Source: a virus
Length of the DNA: 35,263 nucleotides
Reading direction: 5' to 3' (one strand)
IMG/VR virus record: IMGVR_UViG_3300046318_000156
Coordinates: 1-35,263 of that record
The translations under genes were made by a program, and so were the position numbers. Positions 12,864-20,774 of this stretch are shown in pieces; position 1 is the stretch's first letter, and the number at the start of each line of letters is the position of its first letter. A model generated the notes under the pieces. That model made no database searches. It saw nothing but the letters and a program-made list of their open reading frames with translations, and was not told the DNA's origin.

Positions 12864-12882
12864 ATGGCTATGACATCAGCAA
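12854..12882 (-). promoter_or_regulatory. Leftward promoter of the exonuclease operon (candidate)
   Basis: Minus-strand TTGCTG (12877-12882) and TATGTT (12854-12859) are 17 bp apart, with the start of transcription near 12847, about 27 bases ahead of the exonuclease ATG. It overlaps the whiB promoter, so RNA polymerase could not use both at once. Confidence 0.4.
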
Positions 12883-13169
12883 CCAACGACAGACTTCTAA
12901 TTGCCTTACACAAAGCAATAGAGGAAGAAGGCGATGTCCCGTGCCAGCAAGTCCCGCACATCTTCTATCCAGAAGATCAGCCTAAATGGAACGACAGACA
13001 TTTTGAGACGCGGGAAGCCAAAGCCATCTGTGGGACGTGCCCTGTGCTAAAAGAGTGCTTTACCTACGGCGTGGTCAGTGCCCAACCATACGGTATTTGG
13101 GGTGGTACAAGTGCTGAAGATCGTAAAGACATGAAGTCGAAACGCCGTAAATACAAAACTAACGATTAG
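12870..13169 (+). CDS. WhiB-family iron-sulfur transcription regulator
   Basis: A 99-residue WhiB-like protein, one of only two genes on the plus strand. The four cluster-binding cysteines are at 25, 54, 57 and 63 (VPCQQV; ICGTCPVLKEC), followed by the family turn GIWGGTSAEDRK and a basic tail (KSKRRKYK). WhiB proteins bind a [4Fe-4S] cluster and the principal sigma factor. I chose ATG 12870 because it coincides with the predicted start of transcription; ATG 12864, two codons earlier, lies next to the -10 box. Phage WhiB proteins can act on host or phage promoters; here it may affect the overlapping divergent promoter. Confidence 0.92.
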   Translation: MTSATNDRLLIALHKAIEEEGDVPCQQVPHIFYPEDQPKWNDRHFETREAKAICGTCPVLKECFTYGVVSAQPYGIWGGTSAEDRKDMKSKRRKYKTND

Positions 13170-13216
13170 TCCACCATGCGTGGAAACTCAATAGTTTAAT
13201 AATCGCCCACTGAAGG

Positions 13217-13232
13217 AACCGAGACATCGGTT
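13217..13232. terminator. Terminator between whiB and the lysis genes
   Basis: AACCGA and TCGGTT form a 6-bp stem with a GACA loop. On the plus strand it is followed by TACTTCTTTTCTT, so it would end the whiB transcript. The lysis transcript arrives from the other side; there the downstream run is weaker (CCTTC). Confidence 0.55.
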
Positions 13233-13507
13233 TACTTCTTTTCTTGAGCCTTCTGTACAGCGTCTTTCGTAGCGTCAGCGACAGTAGACGAAGTGGCTTT
13301 ACCAGTAGTAGCAATGGCGTAACCGATTGCACCAACGATACCCAACATTAAAGTCATCCAGGCGATGATTACACCGTCAACCCATGATCCTGTGACGATA
13401 GCACCAGTACCAGCTGCACCGCCAAGGATGAACAGAAACAAACCAAATCCACGCCAAATTAGGGTAGCAAAAACTTCGGCAACAGCCTGTGCACGTTTCT
13501 TAAGCAT
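13232..13507 (-). CDS. Holin-like membrane protein
   Basis: A 91-residue protein starting at an ATG inside the last codons of the peptidase gene (eight-base overlap ATGCTTAA). A basic N-terminal segment (MLKKRAQ) is followed by hydrophobic segments at about 17-35 (FGLFLFILGGAAGTGAIV) and 40-62 (VIIAWMTLMLGIVGAIGYAI), then a lysine-rich polar tail ending AQEKK. Two membrane spans with a charged C-terminus next to the endolysin gene are typical of holins. The sequence alone does not prove it. Confidence 0.65.
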   Translation of the reverse strand: MLKKRAQAVAEVFATLIWRGFGLFLFILGGAAGTGAIVTGSWVDGVIIAWMTLMLGIVGAIGYAIATTGKATSSTVADATKDAVQKAQEKK

Positions 13508-14018
13508 TTGCTTCCTTTGCTTCTTTAGCCGCCTTGCGAGTGGCTGATGATTGATCAATAAGTTTGAATAGGTCTTTTAGAACCTTACGGTCAGCTGCGT
13601 GAGGCTGAGGTGCTGGTGCACAAGAAGCGTGAAGGTGAAACGCACCAGACTTTGAAAGTGAAGTTCCGGTAGCACCAATTTTGCCAATTACAGACTGGTA
13701 GTTGCCCTTAACCTCATCGCCAACCTTTACAAGAGGCTTCTCAAGCATGTGGTTGTATTCGATGTAATCCTTGGCACAAGCCTTGTTCTTACAAACAGAC
13801 TTGATAACGACAGACCAACCAAGTGCAGGGTTGTTCTCAACCTTTGTTACTTTGCCAGCGTGAGCTGCGTAAATGTCTTTACCTTCAGAGCCGTTAGTGA
13901 ATCCCCAGTCCGAACCGCGATGCGGTTGTGTACGGTAAGGGGCTGTGTTGCCCAACTCGTCACGGCGTTCCCTACCAGGGCCACGGACAGGTTCATAGAA
14001 ACAATTAAGAGCAGTCAT
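13500..14018 (-). CDS. M23-family peptidase, probable endolysin
   Basis: A 172-residue peptidase of the LytM/M23 family, which cuts peptide bridges in peptidoglycan. Zinc ligands are visible: HRGSDW (His33, Asp37) and HLH (His128, His130), with AAHAGKVTKV between as in LytM. A pair of cysteines (CKNKAC) may form a disulfide. There is no signal peptide, so it needs the holin-like neighbour. The ATG lies six bases after TAGAAT (14025-14030), so the transcript could start at the ATG itself. The tail is alanine- and lysine-rich. Confidence 0.85.
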   Translation of the reverse strand: MTALNCFYEPVRGPGRERRDELGNTAPYRTQPHRGSDWGFTNGSEGKDIYAAHAGKVTKVENNPALGWSVVIKSVCKNKACAKDYIEYNHMLEKPLVKVGDEVKGNYQSVIGKIGATGTSLSKSGAFHLHASCAPAPQPHAADRKVLKDLFKLIDQSSATRKAAKEAKEANA

Positions 14019-14024
14019 ACGACT

Positions 14025-14030
14025 ATTCTA
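14025..14030 (-). promoter_or_regulatory. TAGAAT -10-like box ahead of the peptidase gene
   Basis: Minus-strand GGTAGAATAG ends six bases before the peptidase ATG, the same distance as the TATAAT before the endonuclease VII gene. There is no TTGACA-like box at the usual distance, so it would need an activator or be weak. Confidence 0.35.
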
Positions 14031-14037
14031 CCTTGAC

Positions 14038-14259
14038 TTAGATGCCGAGCAGTTTGCCAATAAAAGCACCAAGGACACCAGAAAGCCCAACCATGCCAAC
14101 AACCATCCAACGGAACTGCTCCAAAGTGCGAATACGGTTCTCGTGATCTTTAAGGTTGCGTTCAACCCACTCAACGTGTGTCGGGATCTTCTCGTTAAGG
14201 CGTTCAACCTGTTTGATTAGTTCAATAGCCCAACTAGGGATTTGTTCTTGATCTGACAC
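14038..14259 (-). CDS. Coiled coil with C-terminal membrane anchor (XhlA-like)
   Basis: A 73-residue protein with a GTG start. Residues about 10-50 form an amphipathic coiled coil (IELIKQVERLNEKI, VERNLKDHENRIRTLEQ), and residues about 52-72 form one membrane helix (MVVGMVGLSGVLGAFIGKLL). This layout matches the XhlA/hemolysin-type proteins that assist lysis in many phages. It precedes the peptidase gene, so a role in lysis is likely; a membrane anchor for tail assembly is the alternative. Confidence 0.65.
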   Translation of the reverse strand: MSDQEQIPSWAIELIKQVERLNEKIPTHVEWVERNLKDHENRIRTLEQFRWMVVGMVGLSGVLGAFIGKLLGI

Positions 14260-14302
14260 AATCGGTCTTTCTTGTCCGGTTGCGTAGGCCGTTTATCTTA
14301 TT

Positions 14303-14533
14303 TTACTTGAGGGCGGAAATCTCTTCAGCGGTCAAACCGAGAGCTGCAAGTTTCGCCTCAGCAGATGCTTTAGCAGTTGCCTTAGCAGCTTCTTCCGCTT
14401 CTTTGATTGCTTGCTGTGCAGCGTAAGCAGCCGCATCAACTTCACGCTGTGCAATTTCCTCAGCAGTCAAAGGAACAACAGTCTGTTCGCCTGTTGAGCA
14501 ATCTACAACAATCTTCTGTAATACTTCAGTCAT
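14303..14533 (-). CDS. Alanine-rich tail-associated protein
   Basis: A 76-residue protein: MTEVLQKIVVDCSTGEQTVV, PLTAEEIAQREVDAAAYAAQ, then a long alanine- and glutamate-rich helix ending LGLTAEEISALK. The opening VDCSTGE-x-x-x-x-P-L-T-A-E-E is common in short phage proteins next to tail fibre genes, where they may be structural or assembly helpers. A purine-rich AAGAAAG stands before the ATG. Confidence 0.65.
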   Translation of the reverse strand: MTEVLQKIVVDCSTGEQTVVPLTAEEIAQREVDAAAYAAQQAIKEAEEAAKATAKASAEAKLAALGLTAEEISALK

Positions 14534-14562
14534 TTTTTTCTTTCTTTTTCTAGATGGCTAGG

Positions 14563-15096
14563 TTAGGAAACCGAAGCACCGCCGCTACCTTTTAGGATTC
14601 CATAAAGCGATATGGTGCTACCGGCAACATAGTTACCAGCAGTAATAGTAAAGTCAATTTGAGTAATTGCAGAAGTTGATGACCATAATCCGGCTCTAAT
14701 AACTCCTCCAGCAGTTGTAGCATTATTCTCATATACAGAATCAACAGACCAAGATTTATTAGTTGCTCCGGCATAATTTGGAAAATAAATTGAACCATTG
14801 CCAAAAGTAGATGCTGTGGCGTTTGCTGCTGGAATATCTATAACATCCATATATCCGCTTGCGTTTCCAGATGAAGCAGCACTTCCATTTCCGTAAAGGA
14901 ACCTAAAAGAACCATTTGAGTTATTACCATTCAAATACATAGTTATATTTGAATTAGTTGCGGCTGAACTTCCTCGAGCTGAAATTACAGCAACAATATC
15001 GGTATATGTTCCAGTTATTGAAGCAAATTGAATATTTGTAGTTGATGAGCCGCTAACAGTTACGGTGCTAATCAAAGTCATTGTTTCGCCGGGCAT
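14563..15096 (-). CDS. Tail-tip paralog A
   Basis: A 177-residue beta-rich protein with many serine, threonine and asparagine residues. The C-terminal motif LWSSTSAITQIDFTITAG then GSTISLYGIL is shared with the next two genes upstream, which shows that the three are paralogs. Position after the minor tail proteins and before lysis suggests distal tail or receptor-binding function. The start ATG shares a base with the stop of an 18-codon frame. Confidence 0.7.
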   Translation of the reverse strand: MPGETMTLISTVTVSGSSTTNIQFASITGTYTDIVAVISARGSSAATNSNITMYLNGNNSNGSFRFLYGNGSAASSGNASGYMDVIDIPAANATASTFGNGSIYFPNYAGATNKSWSVDSVYENNATTAGGVIRAGLWSSTSAITQIDFTITAGNYVAGSTISLYGILKGSGGASVS

Positions 15097-15152
15097 TAGT
15101 TATCACCTTTCAATGCTTCAGGCTCATAATGAGCAAGGATTTCATTAGCCAT
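15096..15152 (-). CDS. 18-codon micro-frame between tail paralogs (possible)
   Basis: The frame encodes MANEILAHYEPEALKGDN. Its ATG lies two bases after the stop of paralog B and its stop overlaps the next ATG (TAATG). It also carries the AAAGGTGA ribosome site for paralog A. It may serve only as a coupling leader. Evidence is limited to the precise overlap on both sides. Confidence 0.35.
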   Translation of the reverse strand: MANEILAHYEPEALKGDN

Positions 15153-15154
15153 AA

Positions 15155-15652
15155 TTAGCTCGCAATCCCATATAGAGCAAAAGTGCTACCAGCAGCAAAA
15201 GAACCAACACTTGTATAAATTTGAATTGAAGTTATTGCGCTTGTGCTTCCCCAGCGATTTACTATCGCCAAAGTTCCTGCACCAGAATTGTCGCTTCTTG
15301 TAAGACTGGTTTTATGCTTGTCAGTTGCAGAATAATCCATAATGTGCGTAATGGATTGTGCTTGATTTGTTGTATCAAAGTTGCCAGGATTTAGAGCATA
15401 ATATAGAGCATTTATGTTAGAACCTGAAGAACTAAGTGCATTTGTTCCATTGCCGCCCATAAAAACATAGTTGTAAATAGAAGAACCATCGCTGTTATAG
15501 GAGCATACAATTGCTGGTGAGCCAGATGTTCCTTTACCAGTAATAACAAGAACAAGGTCTCTGTAACTTTGAGAAATTGAAGAAAATACAACAGGATTTG
15601 CACTTGAGCCAAGAGTTAAATTAGCCAGCGGTGTATAAGTAGTTGTTGGCAT
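15155..15652 (-). CDS. Tail-tip paralog B
   Basis: A 165-residue protein related to its neighbours on both sides: WGSTSAITSIQIYTSVGSF followed by GSTFALYGIAS at the end, and VVFSSISQSYRDLVLVI near the start. The middle (GGNGTNALSSSGSNINALYY) differs, as expected for a surface-exposed part. Residues are mostly small and polar. AAGGGATAATA precedes the ATG. Confidence 0.7.
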   Translation of the reverse strand: MPTTTYTPLANLTLGSSANPVVFSSISQSYRDLVLVITGKGTSGSPAIVCSYNSDGSSIYNYVFMGGNGTNALSSSGSNINALYYALNPGNFDTTNQAQSITHIMDYSATDKHKTSLTRSDNSGAGTLAIVNRWGSTSAITSIQIYTSVGSFAAGSTFALYGIAS

Positions 15653-15654
15653 TA

Positions 15655-16218
15655 TTATCCCTTGATTCCATAAAGGCTAAAACGGCTACCAGTAATAAAA
15701 TTAGGACCAGTGGTTGGTGCAATAGTTATAGAGGTAATAGCACTTGTTGAAAGCCAGGCTCCACTAGATAACCAAATTCTTTTATTTAAGGATAAATTTG
15801 CAGTTTGGAGCATTCGAGTTGTTTTATTTTTTGCAGTGGAAGAAAAATCTAGAATATCCATTATATGAGCTGAAAATGCGTTAGAAACTCCATCATTAGT
15901 ACCAGATATATCTTCAAGTCTTAAATAAGTATTTGAAGAATATGCTTCAGAAAAAGCACTAGACCCATTTCCAGCTAAATTATGTATTGCATAATTTGCA
16001 CCAGAATCACCATTAAATGTGATTTTTCCACCATCATAAAAATTTCGATCACTTCGAGGCAACATACGTAATTGTAAATGCTTATAAGTAGATGGAATAG
16101 AACTAAAAGTAACGGATGATTGGCTTCCAGTCAATATAGTTGAACTAATTAAATCAAAGGAAGATGTTGCACCGCCACCAGCACCCGCAGTCGCAAAAAT
16201 CCCCAACGGAATTGGCAT
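15655..16218 (-). CDS. Tail-tip paralog C
   Basis: A 187-residue protein. After a glycine-rich start (GIFATAGAGGGATSSFDLIS) it has VTFSSIPSTYKHLQLRML, an AGNGSSAF middle and the C-terminal WLSTSAITSITIAPTTG then GSRFSLYGIKG. This is the most complete of the three paralogs. The pattern S-F-x-L-I-S-x-x-x-x-x-x-x-Q-x-x-V-T-F-S-S-I-P is common in phage tail proteins that bind the host surface. It overlaps the next gene by one base (TAATG). Confidence 0.7.
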   Translation of the reverse strand: MPIPLGIFATAGAGGGATSSFDLISSTILTGSQSSVTFSSIPSTYKHLQLRMLPRSDRNFYDGGKITFNGDSGANYAIHNLAGNGSSAFSEAYSSNTYLRLEDISGTNDGVSNAFSAHIMDILDFSSTAKNKTTRMLQTANLSLNKRIWLSSGAWLSTSAITSITIAPTTGPNFITGSRFSLYGIKG

Positions 16219-16820
16219 TAGACAGCAATCTTTCCAATGACACGGTAAGAGTTAGCAGCAACCTTCTGAATAGTCGCACCATTGTATTGCTGATCAATCT
16301 TAAAAGTAACAGCAGTTCCGGCAGTACCAGCACCAGCCCAAGTAGTAATACCAGTACCAGCTGCAATAGTTACAGTACCTGCACCATCACGGATGATGTC
16401 TAGGCGGTCACCAATGTTGTAAAGGTCAGGCACTGTAATAGTAAACGCTGATCCGCTGTTAGCCACGATAGTCTCGTTACGGTCACCAACAACTGCTGTG
16501 TAAGCCGCTGTTACGTTATTTACAGTTGTAGTTAGTTGACCTGAATCAATGCTCTTATTGGTAAGAGTTGCTGTGCTAGACGCTGTAATAAAAGTTGTAG
16601 TGTCAACAAGAGCTTGCCAAGAAGTACCGTTGTAGCCTTCCCAAGCAGTACCATCGGTACGGAACGACACCATACCAGCCGAAACACCAGTACCCAAGGC
16701 AGACGAACGAGCAGTAGCATCAGCAAATTTCATAACCGCCTGATCCATCAGGTAGCCATTCATGTCAGCAGCTGTCAGAACGTCAAGAGCGTTCCAGGTC
16801 TTTTTACCCAAACCAGCCAT
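16218..16820 (-). CDS. Minor tail protein
   Basis: A 200-residue protein starting MAGLGKKTWNALDVLTAADM, NGYLMDQAVMKFADATARSS. This opening is widespread at the start of phage tail-fibre-like proteins (W-x-x-x-D-V-L-T-A-A-D-x-N-x-Y-L-x-x-Q). The rest is beta-rich with threonine and glycine repeats (AGTGITTWAGAGTAGTAV). It is likely the trimeric stem to which the paralogous tip proteins attach. TAGGAGATAA is a good ribosome site. Confidence 0.75.
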   Translation of the reverse strand: MAGLGKKTWNALDVLTAADMNGYLMDQAVMKFADATARSSALGTGVSAGMVSFRTDGTAWEGYNGTSWQALVDTTTFITASSTATLTNKSIDSGQLTTTVNNVTAAYTAVVGDRNETIVANSGSAFTITVPDLYNIGDRLDIIRDGAGTVTIAAGTGITTWAGAGTAGTAVTFKIDQQYNGATIQKVAANSYRVIGKIAV

Positions 16821-16830
16821 AATTTATCTC

Positions 16831-18057
16831 CTAAAACCCAAGGGTGTTATCTGCATCTAGTCTACCAAAGGTTGGGTCATCCAAAATAAAGTATAGGAAG
16901 TCCAAACGAGCCAAACCAAGGGTGACACGGTGAATTTGTAAATCAGCACGGTGATTAATGTTGATAATCTCCGCATACTGTTGAATAGCAGGGCCAATGC
17001 CATTAGGGGTGAACTTCACCTTAACCACATCGTTCAGTTCAAGGTTTAGCACCTTGTTCTGATCTTCAAGTGACAGGTCATCCATGATGATCTCAACAGC
17101 GTCAAAACGGTACTCTGGCTGAGAATACTTGTTAGCCAAGAACACAGCCAAATCCTCAACCTGCTCATCGCTATTCATCAACAGGTCAGACAGGGTAAGG
17201 TTTAGCACACCGTAAACACCCTGAGAAGCTAGGTCAATAGCCGTCACAGTGCTTGTAGTGATTGCGGAAGTAACCACAATCTCATTAGCAAGCTGCTCAG
17301 AACCATAAGTAATACGAATGTCGCTATAACCGATACCTGTGCCGTCATCAGTCAACTCAACAAGCCCAGTGACCGGCTGAACCACGGTACGGTCTTTGAA
17401 AGTCGCATAACCGTTCTTAGCAATAAAGAACGCACCAAACTCAGTCTTTTCGACCAACTTCAAATACGCCAAAGCGTTTGTATTCTCAGCAATGACATCT
17501 GCACCGACAGTCACAACACCAGTATCAATGTTGCGGAAAGTCGAAGGCCAAGCCACCTGCGGATCATCCAACACAGCCTCAATACGCTCACCAGTAGTCT
17601 GCACAGTAGCAGTGCCAGGAGTCAAAGTCTGGTTATTGAACTTGTAAAAACCATCAGAAGTGGCAAAAGAAACATTGGACTCACCCTGAATGTTGTAAGC
17701 AAGGTTCCAGTCGTCAATAGTGCCAAAATACTGCTGAATACCATTGCTGCTGATACGCACCTCACGGCGAGGAATAATGTTTCCATAAAACGGGCTTGCT
17801 TGAAAAGTAGGGTCAAAGTAGCGGTTGTAGTTGTTCATCGTCACAATAGACTCACCAGAAGTGTACGAGTCAATGTCACGGTTCTTACCACGATTAATTG
17901 TGATCTCTTTCACATACTGAGTCACATCATAGAAAAACGTTCCAGCCAAAGTCCAAGCAGTGTTATCTAGAACACCACGCTCGGCATCATCCAACACGAA
18001 GAACGGGCCAGCACCACCGGCAAGGTCAAAACCAATCTCAACTTTTTGTGTAGGCAT
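16831..18057 (-). CDS. Minor tail protein (baseplate-like)
   Basis: A 408-residue protein directly after the tape measure gene, the usual place for the distal tail / tail-lysin group in actinophages. The N-terminal part (IGFDLAGGAGPFFVLDDAERG, then VTQYVKEITINRGKNRDIDS) and the phrase YTSGESIVTMNNYNRYFDP match actinophage minor tail proteins that have a gp27-like beta fold. The gene has no visible peptidase motif. The C-terminal LGLARLDFLYFILDD is also typical. Confidence 0.8.
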   Translation of the reverse strand: MPTQKVEIGFDLAGGAGPFFVLDDAERGVLDNTAWTLAGTFFYDVTQYVKEITINRGKNRDIDSYTSGESIVTMNNYNRYFDPTFQASPFYGNIIPRREVRISSNGIQQYFGTIDDWNLAYNIQGESNVSFATSDGFYKFNNQTLTPGTATVQTTGERIEAVLDDPQVAWPSTFRNIDTGVVTVGADVIAENTNALAYLKLVEKTEFGAFFIAKNGYATFKDRTVVQPVTGLVELTDDGTGIGYSDIRITYGSEQLANEIVVTSAITTSTVTAIDLASQGVYGVLNLTLSDLLMNSDEQVEDLAVFLANKYSQPEYRFDAVEIIMDDLSLEDQNKVLNLELNDVVKVKFTPNGIGPAIQQYAEIININHRADLQIHRVTLGLARLDFLYFILDDPTFGRLDADNTLGF

Positions 18058-18059
18058 GA

Positions 18060-20774
18060 TTAAACTGTAATACCATTCGCTTTAGCAAAGGCTTTCAATT
18101 CACTGTAAATAGCCTGACCAACAGCCTTACCGTTAGTACCAGGGCTTGTATTTACATTAATTGTTGTAGTCCATGCAGTAGCCTTAGGGCTTGCAATCAA
18201 CTTAGCTGCAAGAGCAGTCGTTTTAGCATCGTAATTAGCCAACTTAATTTCACCCAAACGGAAAGACTGCATCTGTTCTACCGGCATTGTCGGAGGGCTG
18301 TAAACAGGTGCACTTGGGGCAGATGGCATAGGCAAAGCCTTAGTAACTTCAGCGTTAAACGCATCGCTAAAGTCACGAGCCATCTTAGTTGCCTGTTCTA
18401 CAAGCAACTGCTCTTTAGACAAAATACCGGCAAGTAGGCCATCAATTAGGTCAACACCAGAGCCATACATGACTTGTGCGGCTTCTTCTGCCATAGCAGC
18501 ACCAACATCGGACAGTTCAGTAAACAAGCCGTTGAGTTCGCTGACAGTGCCAGTACCACCCTCAAGAATAGCCTTAGCAGTTAAGCCACCAGCATCCACA
18601 CCGGCAGAAACAATCTGCTGATAAAGGTTCTTATCAAGACCAAGAGCACGAAGATCCTTTAGTTGCTGTGCAAAAGCCTTAGTCTTAGCCAAAGTCTCAG
18701 TAAATGAGGCTACAAGACCGGCAGAACCACCAGTGACACCCTTAATAACCTTAGAAGTAGCGACCTGAACATTGCCAACCATCTTAGTAATGGTCTGAGT
18801 GACATCAGTAGTGTTCTTAGCCAGCAATTCAGTGACATTGCCCATACCCACAATGGTTGACTTAATGTCATCCATAAGGGCTTTAGCCAGGCTACGCTTA
18901 GTAACGAGATCGTCACGCTGACGCATAAGATCTTGAATAGTCTCTTGCTCGGTTTTAGCATAAGCAGTTAAGCGATTAGCTGCTTCCTTAAGCAAAGTAC
19001 CGTCAGCAAGACCCTCAGCAATAGTGTCGGCAATGCTTTGGAATGAATCAATTACTGCTTGTTCAAATTGACCAATTTCACGGACAGCAACAGCCAAAGG
19101 TGTTGTACTAGCTGCAACCTCTTTTAATGCCTTTTTTAAGTTATTAATAGATTGAACTTGATCATCAAAGATTCTTTTCTGCTCTTTATAAGCATCTTCA
19201 AGAATTGCAAAATCTTCGTCATATTTTTTAACAGCTGCGGCATGAGCTTCTTGTATTTCTTTAATACCAGCAGCGGTTTTACTGAAATCTTTTTGTAGCT
19301 TTGCAACGCCTTTAGTGCCAAGTGCGGAGATTTTATTGAAAACTTTACGCCAGTCTTCACCTGAACCAACAATAGAATCAATAAATGCTTCAGAAGCACC
19401 CATGTTGGCTAATTTAAGGCGAGCAGACTGCTTTTCCATTTCGTCAGCAAGTTCTTTATAGAACTCAGCAACAGCATCTTTGGGTGTAGTGCCTTTACCA
19501 TCTGCACCGCCACCATTGCCGTCTTTATTAAAGACACCCTTTTTGATCTGCATATTGCGGATCTTGCCCCAGTTACGATCTTGAGTACCACCAGTACCAA
19601 AGTCAGCAGCTGTGGTTTCGCTAGGGAAGAATGTTTTAAGAAGCGATAGACCTTTAGCAATAGGGTTGATCTTTTCTAGAACAAGATTAAGGCCCTTAAG
19701 AATATTGGCAAAGAAGTTAGTTATAGGGGCTTCGTCAGGTGTTGCATCAGCAAACGAATCAAAGAACCCAACCAGTTCTTCAAGACCCAAAGAAACATGG
19801 TAGACAAGCCCATCAATAGCATCAAGGGCATCTTTTAGTCCAGGTGCAATAGCATCAGTTAATCTAGAAACACCAACAATTACGCCATTGATAATGTCCA
19901 AAAGGTTGACAAAAATTTGACCAAGAGGATTGATAGTCGTAGACAAGTCATCAATAACATCGCCTACAGCTGCAAAAGTAGTTTTCAAACCCGGGGTGAT
20001 GTCTTCAACAAGAGGAGTCAACTGCTTCATCAAATTAGCAATAGCAGGAGTCAGTTCTTTACCAACCGCCGATTGCATATTGCTGAAAACAGCAGTAAGT
20101 TTCTTCTGCTCAACGAACAAAGTTCCAGACTGGCGAGCAAACGCACCAGCAGCATCAGCCGAACGTAGGAACAACTGCTCCATACGAACAGTCTGTTGAG
20201 CGTTAAGGAGTTCCTGACCAGTAAGGTGACTTAGACCTTTAGCTGCAACAAGGGCGTTAACTTCGTTCTGCTTAAGAGCAACACCAAACTTTTCAATGGG
20301 GTCATACTCACCACGGAACAAAGCCGTCATAGCGGTCAACGCTTCAGATGTGTCATAGCCGTAAGTAGTTGCCAAGTCCTGAGCGAGAACAGTTAATTGC
20401 TCAGTTTTATCCGCAACCTGATCCATAGGCAGACCGGCTTGCTTAAGAACAGAACCCAAGAATGTGCTAGTGCGAGCTGCTTCAACTTGGCTGAGACCCA
20501 TTTTGTACGCATTGTCAACAAAATTGGTCATACGAGGGGTCAGGTCTCTAAAGACTGTGCCCAAAGCCGCCATGTTACGTTCTAGATCGCGGGCTTCAGA
20601 AATAGCATCGCCAGCAAACCTTACAGATGCTTGCAAAGCATTAAAACCACCAACAGCCGCACCAATAGGGCCAGCCAAGCGACCCAACGACTTACCAAGT
20701 GCACCTAAAGATGCCTGAGCCGACTTAACACCAGCCGCATTAAAGGTGGAGAGAATAGGTAAAATAACAGCCAT
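18060..20774 (-). CDS. Tail tape measure protein
   Basis: The longest gene, encoding 904 residues. It is helix-rich with a hydrophobic alanine/glycine start (LGRLAGPIGAAVGGFNAL), a TP901-type region (ARTSTFLGSVLKQAGLPM, LTAMTALFRGEYDPIEKFGV) and an N-terminal conserved part at about 60-230. At about 1.5 angstrom per residue it predicts a tail near 135 nm, an estimate only. Membrane-like segments occur near 280-300 (FVNLLDIINGVIVGV). A coiled-coil stretch follows near 480-540. It is coupled to the upstream gene by TAATG. Confidence 0.92.
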   Translation of the reverse strand: MAVILPILSTFNAAGVKSAQASLGALGKSLGRLAGPIGAAVGGFNALQASVRFAGDAISEARDLERNMAALGTVFRDLTPRMTNFVDNAYKMGLSQVEAARTSTFLGSVLKQAGLPMDQVADKTEQLTVLAQDLATTYGYDTSEALTAMTALFRGEYDPIEKFGVALKQNEVNALVAAKGLSHLTGQELLNAQQTVRMEQLFLRSADAAGAFARQSGTLFVEQKKLTAVFSNMQSAVGKELTPAIANLMKQLTPLVEDITPGLKTTFAAVGDVIDDLSTTINPLGQIFVNLLDIINGVIVGVSRLTDAIAPGLKDALDAIDGLVYHVSLGLEELVGFFDSFADATPDEAPITNFFANILKGLNLVLEKINPIAKGLSLLKTFFPSETTAADFGTGGTQDRNWGKIRNMQIKKGVFNKDGNGGGADGKGTTPKDAVAEFYKELADEMEKQSARLKLANMGASEAFIDSIVGSGEDWRKVFNKISALGTKGVAKLQKDFSKTAAGIKEIQEAHAAAVKKYDEDFAILEDAYKEQKRIFDDQVQSINNLKKALKEVAASTTPLAVAVREIGQFEQAVIDSFQSIADTIAEGLADGTLLKEAANRLTAYAKTEQETIQDLMRQRDDLVTKRSLAKALMDDIKSTIVGMGNVTELLAKNTTDVTQTITKMVGNVQVATSKVIKGVTGGSAGLVASFTETLAKTKAFAQQLKDLRALGLDKNLYQQIVSAGVDAGGLTAKAILEGGTGTVSELNGLFTELSDVGAAMAEEAAQVMYGSGVDLIDGLLAGILSKEQLLVEQATKMARDFSDAFNAEVTKALPMPSAPSAPVYSPPTMPVEQMQSFRLGEIKLANYDAKTTALAAKLIASPKATAWTTTINVNTSPGTNGKAVGQAIYSELKAFAKANGITV

